Shown here one piece after another: positions 53,216-64,000 of a stretch of DNA of 64,000 nt. This DNA is from Merluccius polli (taxonomy: Eukaryota; Chordata; Actinopteri; Gadiformes; Merlucciidae). A model generated the notes under the pieces. That model ran no database searches. It saw only the letters and a program-made list of their open reading frames with translations, and was not told where the DNA came from. The translations under genes and the position numbers were made by a program. The stretch lies in the NCBI GenBank assembly GCA_030340625.1, contig JAOPHQ010000621.1, positions 1-64,000 of the forward strand. The letters are read 5' to 3'. The first letter of the stretch is position 1, and each line of letters begins with the position of its first letter.

Positions 53216-56200
53216 GTGGTCATGGATCACTGGCTGACCCAGTGCTGTCAACATTGGGATTTGAAAATAAGGGACATTTTCCAGCGCCCCGCCCCGGGTC
53301 CCACCACCCCGGGTCCCACCACCCCGGGTCCCACCACTCCTACCACCGTCCACATACCCCTTACTTTTAGACAAGGGTACACACTGAATCCTAAAATCAC
53401 CACTTGGCAACCAAATGCTTTAAAATATCAGTGCAACAAGAATTGGGTTAACTAGTTCCTACATTACGTAAGTAACTACAATTAGGTGGTTATTAAATGG
53501 TTTATATTCTTATAAACCTTTTATAAGAAAGGTTAAAAATCCGGGAGATTTAGAGGAAAATATTTAAACGGGAGGACAGCGGGAGAGAAGGGTAAAATAC
53601 GGGAGAATCCCGGGAAAAAAGGGAGGGTTGACATTAACATTAACTAACCACACACGTCATCGAGCTACTGGCAGGGCAGAGCGAATGAGATTCCCCATTC
53701 TTTTGACCGGCAGCCATGATTTACCCGTATACAACACGACAAGCACAGATCCCATATCCCGGAAAATACCATCACGAAAACTCTTCAAGTTCAAAGTCTT
53801 GGTTTGATCTGACTGACGGAGGGGCATTCGGAGAGCATTTTAAGCTCATGCGGTTTGCCTCTAGACAAGAGTTGGAATTTCACAATATAAATATTATCCG
53901 ATTGGCAGTGGCTAAAATACGGATTTATATCTTTTTTCTTTTCTTTTTTGGAAGATGACAATTGAGTTTTAAAGTGACATTAACAAAACATTATCCCTGC
54001 CAAAGTTGAGTGAGCTCTTACCCAGAACTCATTATTTTCATTGTTTATCGACTGGGCTCCTTGCCACCATTCCACTCTGGTTTTGCAATGAAACTGCAAC
54101 AATTGCTATGATTGAGCACACCGATACACATCCACGTTATTTCTTGTTCATGTAAGTGCTAGAAACCGGATATAAGACGAAAGTATTTTTGGAAAGAAAT
54201 ACGTTTTATGAAAGTTTATGGGGAATCATGTTGGATCAATGTTGGATGCTATCGGTGTGCAGCGTGCTATCGCCCTGCACTGCATATCAACCTGGGCCTA
54301 TTGATTGAGGAGACTTTGGTGTATGGATGGTGATGTGTGTGTGTGTCGGCGGGGGGGGGGGGGGGGGGGGGTCATTGCCATGGCTAGGGTGGTGTCTCCT
54401 TCTATGTGGTTCCTGGGGAGCAGAGCAGGTTGAGCAATAATACATTTCAATTTAAGTAATTTGAAAAAGAAAGTGTGTGATGATGGTCTTTTTAATCTAA
54501 CAACATATAAAGATATCTCTTCATCTAGATGTGCTTCTTCGCAAAAAATTGATTTTTATTTTTATCCAATAACTCATGGCAAATGAATGAATGACTACTG
54601 CAGTCATCATTAACTGGAACTGCTGTTATGCTGATGGGATTCCATTTAAATATGATTCAGGAGTTCTGCTTTTTAGGAACACATGTTGGAGGCGGGTGTG
54701 TGTGTGTGTGTGTGTGTGTTTGTGTGTGTGTGTGGGGGGGGGGTGTTAGGAGCAGCTGTCTGCGAGGCCTTACGGGTTACAAGCCCTCCAGGCTAATGGA
54801 GGGGAGGCATGGCGAGGCCCGGGCCATGTTTGACTGCCCGAGTAAACAGCGATGAGGTCGTGTGGAGTTTGAGGTGTCTATGATTCACAAACTGAGTGCT
54901 CCACGCTTTCAAAGCTGGGGGGCGAAGGGAACATCCCACAGCGTGGGAACCGCTATGGCCATCGCTATGGCCGCTGTGGACATCGTTTTTTTTTGCATGG
55001 CACAGCTGCGGCATGAAAAAAAAGAGACGGAAAAGTGTACCGCTGAGAGAGATGAGAGCCTGATGTTTGACCACGCAGCCGCTCATGGAATGGAACGCTA
55101 TTTATTTGTACACTGAACATTCCCCTTTTCTGGTATTTGGTATTTCAGAGAGATGCGTAAAAGCCCCACAAGAGTGACGTCTTATTCCGAGAAGGCCAGA
55201 GTGTGGCCACCTGTAAGCTAAAAGTGACGCTAACCATACATGGTGGAATATGGTAATTTGCCGTCACACCTTTTTGGCATGTCCTTCCCACACCGCCTAT
55301 GCTGATGGGAGATTTGTTTATAGACCACCACAGCTTTTATACACTGTTGGCAATGTCCTCTCAACAAAGATGGAGACCTGGCTCGTTTAAAACTTTGTTT
55401 GTATACGTGCATGTGACTAGCACTGGAAAATAACACGATGTAGGTAGCGGGATTGCTCATGCCAAATCTGTCTGCCAACACTGCTAATTTGTTTTTTAAA
55501 GAGGCATGCGCCTCTTTGGAAGCACTGTAGCAAAATGAATGCTGTTTATTTATTTAGTGTGTTAATTATTTATTTATTAGGACGGTAATGAGAGAGAGCC
55601 CTTGGGCCGTACGCACCAAGTCACTCAGCTTGGTCAATGTGGTTTCACCTCCGCAGAATGACTCTGTATCTCACACTATAAAAGTAGTGGATTGATTTTG
55701 TGTAGCACGTAGTGCTGAACCCCACAGTCCACCAGCTAGAGACAGGAATCGGCAAGAACTTTGCGATACGATATTACAGTCCAGAACAGAGCATGATGTG
55801 AATTGACGCTAAAAGTATTGTAAGTAGTACAATGGTACAATAGTATTGTGGAAAAGAATCACAATACCCTTCAGCTGCCTCAAGGGCTGTGTTGGGCTTT
55901 TACTATCTAGCTTTCTATCAGGTTGTATAACATTTGTATACAACATGAGGTGTTGTATAATGTTTGTATGCAACATGTCATGTTGCGACACAAGTTATAC
56001 ATAAATTATGTTTGCAATGTGTCATGTTTTCTAACATTTGTATGCAATCCCACTGTGCCTTTGTGTAGGTTTGGGAAATTCATAATCTCTCTCTATCTGT
56101 CTTTCTCTGCCTCTGTGTTTTGAGTAACACCATGGGCTTAAGGGCCAATGAAACCCAACAGCAAAGCTATAGACACTGGCCCTTTTTCACAAATTACTGC

Positions 56201-57540
56201 TAAATTAGCTTTTGATAGATTCAGCACTGATTCTTTCGAGAATCCTGCCCCATTATGCAAGCTGTGCTTTCTGGACTTGTGCCCCATCGCCTGGTTTGCT
56301 GAGAACAAATTGTGCCCGGTCGGTAATCAATGAAAATGTAATATTGTGACTGAGAGCCGCAGACCTGACAGGAACATTATGCGGACCTTTGATGTATTTT
56401 CAAAGCCCCCGTTTTTTCTATCTGTCCCTAATTAATCAGCACAATGAAGACAGTGGGATGCATCAGGAGGTACTTTGGAGACGGACATCACAGGACCAGG
56501 GGAGTGGGGTAGGGTGGGGGGGCTGCAGGGCCTGTCTACCTTCATACACACTCATCTTCGGACAGTGACCAGCACCCAAGGGGGCCAGACGCCCAAGCAC
56601 CCATATTTCATCATCATTTGAATCGTGTGGCGAGAACACACCCAGGATTTAATTTGGACCACATGGGATTCAGGGGGAGAGGGGCGGACAACACAACGCC
56701 GAGCTGAATAAACCTGAGCTCTCGACAGGTGAAATTAACATGAGGAGGCGATTAAAACCCTGTGGAATTATTCATGCTGCGCAATTATTGTGTAACAAGT
56801 CGTTACGTGTCCTGCGGTTCAGGTCTGTGAAACAGGCTGTCTGTTGTGTGTGTGTGTGTGTGTGTGTGTATCTCCAATGAAAACTATATCAATAGCACTT
56901 ATCTGCTTTTCCTGGAGATAAGGAAAGGCTTATTTTTTTTAAACGTTTCATATCGGCACCGATCTGTTGCTCCAGGCATTGGCTGGAATCATATTGTTGT
57001 GAATTGGGATTTGATAATGAGAGGTGGTGGTGTTGCTGGGGGCGGGAGAGGGGGGAACCAGGGTGCACCTGTGTTCTGTTGACCTTTATTACACTTGATC
57101 CTCATTAGCTTATGGCTAATGGCTCTTTTAGAAAAGGCTTTTATCGCTTTTCAATTGTTATGCAATTTTCATATTTTCTTTCCCCTGATAATTGTGGAAT
57201 GAAATTAGGACACAATTAGCCTTGGTTTGCTGTTTTTGTTTTACATATTTGTCGGCCCTTTAAAACAAATCAAAAAAAGGTTTGACCCAGGTTTGTTTCA
57301 CCAGAGAGATTGTAATAGTATTTTTTTTTACAAATTCAGTAAATCAGTGTAAGAATTAGAGGAAGTTACTAGAAAGAACGAGAACTAGGAATGAGTCTTT
57401 TTCTTTTACTAAAGATACAAGCTCTACTGTAACTGTGTAAGAACAAGCAAAATAATCCATCTCAACATCTAAAAAAAAATAATAATAATCGGCCCTGGTG
57501 GCGTTCCCCACATGCTTGACTACAGCTGGCCACACAAACA

Positions 57541-57544
<4 letters not shown>

Positions 57545-57592
<48 letters not shown>
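57545..57592. repeat. CA microsatellite
   Basis: About 24 CA units. Confidence 0.97.
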
Positions 57593-57593
<1 letters not shown>

Positions 57594-58141
57594 CCTGTCA
57601 CATGACGTCTCCATCAAACCCAGGATCACTTGAACAGCAGAACAAACATGGTGCTAAACGTGGAAGTTGCGCGGTCTTTGCTAACCACACTGCTGACGCC
57701 GGCGCCTCCAGCTCCCTGCATGGTGTTAGCGACAACAAGCTCCACTTGCTGACGTGCCTCCGTGGTCATGGCGGGTCCTGATCATAGGTCATGACAGTGG
57801 TGGTTTCTAAGGCAACCGGCTCTCGTGTTTACCTGGCTGGATCCAATGCCTGCTTGAGACAAAGGCCCCAAAATGTGAATGTCAATATTTATTCCAACCA
57901 TCACTAGATGGATGCAGCTGGATACAGCCATTGTGGCACAACTGACGTAATCCCAAAGCTATTAACCAAACCTATTACCTTTTATTATCTGGTTGTTTTT
58001 TTGGATTGTTGTCTTTCTAGTCACCTTCTGTGGTTGGCTCCTGGAAATGATGCAGACAATGTTAATTCTCCTGGAAAATACAATATTTAAAATGCTAATG
58101 ATGGGTTTGAAATGGCTGTTCTGCTTTCGAGGACAACCAGT

Positions 58142-58143
<2 letters not shown>

Positions 58144-58195
<52 letters not shown>

Positions 58196-58219
58196 ACGCA
58201 TGCACGCACACACACACGT

Positions 58220-58272
<53 letters not shown>
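58144..58272. repeat. CA microsatellite cluster
   Basis: Two CA runs separated by ACACGCATGCACGC and CACGTGCGC. Confidence 0.97.
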
Positions 58273-58275
<3 letters not shown>

Positions 58276-59966
58276 TCTGTCTCTATTGACACAATATTAT
58301 GCAACCAAGATGCATGTCCAATACAATGGCAACACATTGAATTTCTCATTAAGTTTAAATGTATTCCCTTTCACACTGGGGAAAACTTGCAAATTTGCTT
58401 TGAATATAATTGCGTCTTTGCTATTTTTTTTTAATTATATGTGAGTCATAAAGGGCATTCACATTCTTAGAGCTGTGATACAATGAGTAGGATATGGATT
58501 GAGGAGGCCCCTTTCAACAGCAAATATAGGCTGACGAATTCTGGATAATCTGGACCTGGTAGTTAAGGCGGGTGGTTAGCAATCCTGCATAATCATAAGA
58601 AATGAGAAAATAAATTCTTGATTAGCTAGGAAATAGTGAGAAATTCAACACATTCAACTGATTCAGCTTCAGGGAAATCAGTTCATTGTCAGTCTCGTGA
58701 AGACATCCTTACAGCCATTGCCAGCATGGCACTGTGGACTGTATAACAGTCCACAGTGCAAACAACAGGAAATGAGAAAATTGAGAAAATAGCATGAGAA
58801 GTACTGAGTAGGGATGAGATTAATGCAGCTAAAGAGAGGATAACGTCAAAGGACCAAATTATGTCTCGTCGCCCCTTTTTGAAAAGGTCCTCCAAGCCAA
58901 GCACATGTTTCCTCGCTGAGTAGGGCTATGCATCACTTTTTAATGGCCATCAGTTTGGCGGCACAATTGGCAAAGCTTGAAACAAAATCCGTCCGCAGAC
59001 AGACAGATGGCCGCACCAGGCAGGTTGGTGTCAAGAGAGAAATTAAATCAAGCACAAGGGAAAAATAAAGTCGTTTTATCCCGTATCTCTGCCCTCTGTG
59101 AAACACAACCGACTGGGCTGGACCATATCCCCCCATAGAGGGTTTTTACATCCATGTCATAACACACAGTAAGGTTGACACTTACCTGAAAACACACTTT
59201 GAGAGCTTGAGTGCTACTCCATCTGCTGTGGTGTTTTTCAGAACAGGCTCAACGTGACACAGATGAAAGTCAGACTATATTTGTAAAGTTGCCACTGGCA
59301 AACATTTTGCCTTTAATAATCCAGCATTCATCTCTTCAGATCCCCAATTATGTGATTCAGAAGCTTTCAGCAGGCTTTTTACAAGACCAAGTACTGAGGC
59401 AAAACATAAATGACAGCTCACCCCAACGTTAGCTTAGTATGATACAATAATGACCCATACTACATTGTTGGGGTTTGTCTGTCTTATTTTTAGCCTAAAC
59501 TGATGATGCTTTCCATTCAAGGCTCAAGCCCACAAATAACATCAGACTTAAAAACTATCAATTTAAAGTAGACCATGCAATTTAAAGTAATCCAATTAGC
59601 TCAAAGTATTAAATGTAAATTAAATGGTGGTATATTATGTATTTTGCTGCATAAATACTTTCAGCATTGTAGCTTGTGGGGCTCCATTTCATCTGAATAG
59701 GAAACACACAGGGGGAATAATGAGAGGCAAATGTCCTCACTGGCTCAAGCCAACCCACAGAGACCAGCTGTCTATTCATTATTTACTATCTTTCCACCCA
59801 TTTTTTAAATAAAAAAAATATATAATGAATATAGAAAATATTGAAATCTGAAGGCTTGCTTCCATTCCTTTCTCTCATCATGGCTTGGTCCATGTGCTGG
59901 ACAGATTTTATTTGGGTCTGTCCCACTTACCATTCGCCTCTCTGTGTGTCTCTCCCTTTCCCCCAG

Positions 59967-60919
59967 GGTACGGCCATGCGGCACCTAGCACCAACGGCGG
60001 GAAGGCGTTCTGCATGGTCTACGCCCTGCTTGGCATCCCTCTCACCCTGGTCATGTTCCAGAGCCTGGGCGAGCGCATCAACACCTTGGTCCGCTACCTG
60101 CTCCACCGCCTCAAGAAGTGCATGGGCCTGCGGCGCACGGAGGTCTCCATGCTCAACATGGTGATCATCGGCTTTGTGTCGTGCGTGAGCACACTGTGCG
60201 TGGGCGCCCTGGCCTTCTCCCACTTTGAGGGCTGGAGCTTCTTCCACGCCTACTACTACTGCTTCATCACGCTCACCACCATCGGCTTTGGGGACTACGT
60301 GGCGCTGCAGAAGGACGAGGCGCTGCAGAAGAAGCCCGAGTACGTGGCCTTCAGCTTCATCTACATCCTCGTGGGCCTGACGGTCATCGGTGCCTTCCTC
60401 AACCTAGTGGTGCTGCGCTTCATGACCATGAACGCCGAGGACGAGCGGCGCGACGCCGAGCAGCGGGCGCTCCTGGCCGCCGTCAACGGCCAGGCGGGCG
60501 AGCGTCTCCGCTGCGTGGTCGATGGCGCCTCCTGCTCCTCCACGCCGCCGGGCTGCCCCGGGGAGAGCGCCGTGGGTGTTGGCGGCGGCACTGGCGGCAC
60601 CGGTAGCGGCGGCGGTGGAGGGGCGGCGGGCCGGGGTCTGCGGAACATGTATGCGGAGGTGCTCCACTTCCAGTCCATGTGCTCCTGCCTGTGGTACAAG
60701 AGCAGGGAGAAGCTGCAGTACTCCATACCCATGATCATCCCACGGGACCTGTCCTCGTCGGACGCCTACATGGAGCAGGGTGAGGCCTTCTCCAACCCCC
60801 TCCACTCCAACGGATGCGTGTGCAGCATGCACCAGCACTCGGGCATCAGCTCGGTGTCCACGGGGCTGCACAGTCTCAATGCGTACAGGGGACTCACCAA
60901 GCGCCGCAGCTCTGTCTAG
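59967..60919 (+). CDS. kcnk3: KCNK3 (TASK-1) two-pore potassium channel, exon 2
   Basis: Begins after CCCCCAG with GG TAC GGC CAT, completing the first filter TTIGYGH with the pH-sensing H98. It then encodes M2 (about residues 109-129), M3 (about 159-179), the second filter TTIGFGD (198-204), M4 (about 220-245) and the VLRFMT hinge motif at 243-248, the positions known from TASK-1. The C-terminal tail has a Gly-rich segment (about 298-317), then MYAEVLHFQSMCSCLWYKSR and EKLQYSIPMIIPRDLSSSD, which are specific for KCNK3 rather than KCNK9, and ends KRRSSV, the 14-3-3/COPI trafficking motif. The total is 411 residues against 394 in human. The open frame is clean, although this is the most GC-rich stretch in the window. 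I cannot tell which fish duplicate (a or b) it is. Confidence 0.97.
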
Positions 60920-61436
60920 GAGGCCCGGAGGTCCGACTGAGGTCTGGCTGGCTGGTTGGGCAACCGCGTAATGTCTCAGGCTAGTTTTATGTGCTGGGGA
61001 AATAGACCAATCGATCCAGCCAGGGGTACTGGATTTGGGGTGTGTGTGTGTGTGCATAGCACAGCTCCAGCTATTAAAGGGACCCAGTTGATGAGATGTT
61101 TGCCTCTATCTGGTAGCACGGAGTCAAGGCGCCTGCTTCCGTGCATTGCACTACACTGATGCCTCCAGACTTTTGACATGCGGTTGACATGCCATCGGCT
61201 CATAGGCACATACCCTTCTGTGCAACTGTAGTTACTGATTATTTACTGGTTGAATATCTCAGATGGTTGCTGAACAAATTATGTGCATTCAATATCTAAA
61301 GGCAGGGAATAACAAGGTTCTGCACCTGAACTAGATACAATATAATATTCCAAATAATATAAAGACACTTTACACTGTGAGACACAATATTCACTGACAG
61401 AGTGACAGATATATATATAATATATAAAGCATATAT

Positions 61437-61471
<35 letters not shown>

Positions 61472-64000
61472 TTTTTTTATTTTACCAGTTTATTGGTGAA
61501 ATCCTTCTTTCCACAAAGCCTAAATATAATTCTTAACAGATGTATTATACTCACAACAATTAAGTGATATTGTATATATATATATATATATATATGCTAC
61601 CTTTTCCAAATAAATACATCTTTAAATAGCAGCTGTGTGTGATCTGTCTCATCATCTGTGTTTTGAAGATCATTTTGAAGCCAAATCATTTTAATCTCTT
61701 CTGTTTTTCAAGAGAGAGAATTCGGAAATAAGACATGGACAATCATTTCAATAAAATTGGTCAGATATTGGATCAATATACTTGATGAAGGACACTTGAA
61801 AAAAAGAGACATGTAATTCTCAATGTTATATTTTGTACAGACCACTCTAAAGACACATTTTGTAATCGTTTCCTTCTGTATATGAAATTGTATGTAAATT
61901 GCATCGCTGTTTGTTTGTCATATGTTTTCATATTGCACAGCTACATTCTAATAGTTAACATAGAGCATGTGGCTCACTTTGTGAACTTCAGTCTTATCTT
62001 TTCACTGCTGCACTTTAAAGTTGTCCTACAAGCATTAATGCATTGGAATATCAATGCAAGAGAAATTGAACACTTACTTTTTTTCAGGTTTCTTTTGTTG
62101 ATTTTATGTTTAATATTTCATGTATTTTTTTGTTGTTCTTGTTATGAATGGCATGTGCCCTGAACTGAATTCTTTACCTTGTTGTTGTCCCTCTGAGTTG
62201 TCATAACTAAATGATGAATGACCTGAGAGTTAGGACAGAAGCATACCTCACTAATAAATCACCCAAAATGGTGCCCATTTCATGGGCTTTGCTCTGGTAC
62301 TTCATGAAGTCAGTTATGAAATCAGTTTTCAGTATTTGTTTGTTCAATACATGAATGAAGAAATGTGTAGAAATATGTTCAAGACGTTATTGAAGAAGAG
62401 ATGATGCAGTAATATTAGTGAAAATATTTTTCCACTTTATTTAAAAGCAATGCAATACACCTCAATTTAGAACCACACCATCATTTGATTGTTTATTTAC
62501 CAATTACAATGTGTGTTTTTTGCACCTTCAGACAAAGTAATGTTCTTTTAGTCTACCATTTATTATTTGTGATTGCTCAAATTGGGGCCAATACCTGTAG
62601 ACTCCAAAATGTTTACTGGGTTAGTTAGATGAAACATATTTCTAAAGCTAAAATTTGACTTCTATTTACAGACTGTAAAACCCAACCCGATTAAGAGTTT
62701 AGGTAATTGGTTATGGGCAGAATTTTACCCCATTCTCCACCCTCAGAATCCTCCATCTTTCCAAAATAAATGTTATTCTCCTTTGCTTACATTTTCTAAA
62801 GCAGAGGAACGTTTTGCTATAGTTTTAGTACAAGGTTCTAAAACAATTGTTGAATTTTTTACTTTAGTTGCCTATTTTTCTGCTGTTACTGAAAATAGCT
62901 ACCACAAACATTTGTTTATTTCTCTTCAAAGCGCTTTATGTTTTTTTTAATTTTACTGTAACCTAAGCAATATTAAACTAACATATTTAAACTAATATAA
63001 ATACATTTGTTCACCAAAAACTCAAAGCGCTAATTACTTTTACCCATATTTAATTTTGTAATCAGGTATTCAAAATAAAAAGAACTGCCCAAATCCTGCT
63101 TTGTTTTTTGGTCTCAAAACAGTTTGTGAAGAGTGTAAGATATGTGATCATTCAGATAATGTCATTTACTCAGACAGCGCACAATGCAGTTCAACAAAGT
63201 GACAAGAGTTGAGTAATACTTTGAGCAAAATCATGTACGCCTTTTAATCTTAAAAGAAAAAGTTGGGAATAAAGCCTAAATTAATTACTTTCATGGCTGA
63301 TAGTTTCAACTCATTTTGGACTTGTTACTCTTTCCCCATAACTGGTGGACTTTATTCAAATCTGCTTGTAAGCGGCTCATCTAAATAATAGGCACCTCTC
63401 TGAGTTATTAGCTTGTCAGCTCAAGGGCTGTGTTTTAGCATATACTATAGTGTAGCTCTCTGCTATATATATGTGAATATATATGAATTTATGCACAGTC
63501 TGACAGCCCTCTAAGTAAAACCAACAACAGGACCATGACAGACAAAAAAAGTATTTTCACAAATGTGGCTGGATTTTAGTTATTTTTTATCAAAGAGAAC
63601 TTAATCAAACAATTTTGTTTCAATAACATGACAATGAGTTACATGACAAGGGTGCAGACCGAGTTATATTAGTATATATCAATATGTTAAGTCTCACAAT
63701 GAATTTAGACACATTGTCTTTTAATGAGAGTAGTACACGACACCAGTACACCATTTATATTGCTTATATTTATATGAAGGAATGTGGAAGTCTTAAAACC
63801 CAAGGTGCAATTTCCAGGTCTAAAGAGTCCTTTGCTTCAAACAGGCCACGGGGTCAAAACGTAACGTTCAATCCTTTATTCACGGGCTCACGCAGGATAC
63901 CCAAAATCACCAGCGCAGTCCCTTCGGGTGACTGCCTCCAACAGCACCCACGCTCTCCTTAACCACAGAGCTCAACTCACCTGACTAGCTTCACAGGCCT
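60920..64000 (+). other. kcnk3 3' UTR and downstream flank
   Basis: AT-rich sequence with TA repeats (61438-61470 and 61573-61595). AATAAA polyadenylation signals occur at 61609, 61750 and 62253, so the 3' UTR may be about 0.7-1.4 kb. Beyond about 62400 I see no gene. The last 190 bases (from about 63805) change to GC-richer, unique-looking sequence that may begin another element. Confidence 0.5.
61438..61595. repeat. TA microsatellites in the kcnk3 3' region
   Basis: TA runs at 61438-61470 and 61573-61595, in the probable 3' UTR. Confidence 0.93.

Larger units (their letters stand above)
36381..59966. other. kcnk3 intron 1, 23.6 kb
   Basis: Holds CA/TG repeats (36460-36633, 37634-37662, 38640-38808, 47296-47532, 49072-49125, 57545-57592, 58144-58272), CT/GA runs (45657-45721, 49590-49626, 52885-53215), homopolymer C/G runs (38081-38096, 46441-46467, 48816-48844, 49680-49707, 54350-54371), an L1-like relic (41230-43165), MITEs (47611-47701, 51192-51785) and SINE-like repeats near 50800-51160. 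Some repeat-poor stretches (49340-49560, 56340-56830, 57090-57260) could be regulatory. No further exon is recognised. Confidence 0.7.

Noticed and set aside
52793..53455. 220-residue Ser-Leu-rich frame
   Set aside because: Mostly a CT-repeat translation followed by a GGGTCCCACCACCCC repeat; no domain and no splice context.
53246..53640. Possible MITE with GTCAACATTGGGA and GGGAGGGTTGACATT ends
   Set aside because: The ends match over only about 8 bases and no target duplication is seen, so it is not called.

Overview
The window is vertebrate nuclear DNA, almost certainly from a teleost fish. Genes are split by GT-AG introns, dinucleotide and homopolymer repeats are very dense, and several mobile-element types common in fish are present: an R2/NeSL-type LINE with a restriction-like endonuclease, an L2/Rex1-type LINE tail ending in a GGAT repeat, an L1-like relic, and many short terminal-inverted-repeat elements. 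I cannot name the species. I see no prokaryotic operon, CRISPR array, phage or virus.

Layout. (1) About 223-17432, minus strand: a type II classical cadherin gene of the CDH6/9/10 kind. Ten coding exons were found by reading conserved protein and splice sites, from the signal peptide/propeptide exon (17163-17432) to the transmembrane exon (223-471). The cytoplasmic exon lies off the left edge. Most exon lengths equal the canonical type II lengths. Two exons carry two single-base insertions each. (2) About 18480-20480, plus strand: the 5'-truncated 3' part of an R2/NeSL-like retrotransposon. (3) 20574-22559, minus strand: a seven-exon HIPK-like protein kinase with a premature TGA and two frame breaks, so probably a pseudogene. 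(4) About 22560-36097: no gene recognised. It holds microsatellites, a block with three perfect CRE palindromes, and three elements nested in one another at 30417-32465. (5) 36098-36380 and 59967-60919, plus strand: the two coding exons of kcnk3 (TASK-1), intact, 411 residues, separated by a 23.6-kb intron that holds an L1-like relic, MITEs, repeat copies and some low-repeat stretches that could be regulatory. (6) 60920-64000: the kcnk3 3' UTR and AT-rich flank.

The genes do not form a pathway; this is an ordinary piece of a vertebrate chromosome. Points worth a second look are the pattern of +1 homopolymer insertions in coding exons (assembly error or gene decay), the nested mobile elements with readable target-site duplications, the CRE cluster, and a 31-bp minisatellite that abuts a cadherin splice donor. 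I found no convincing undescribed biological system.
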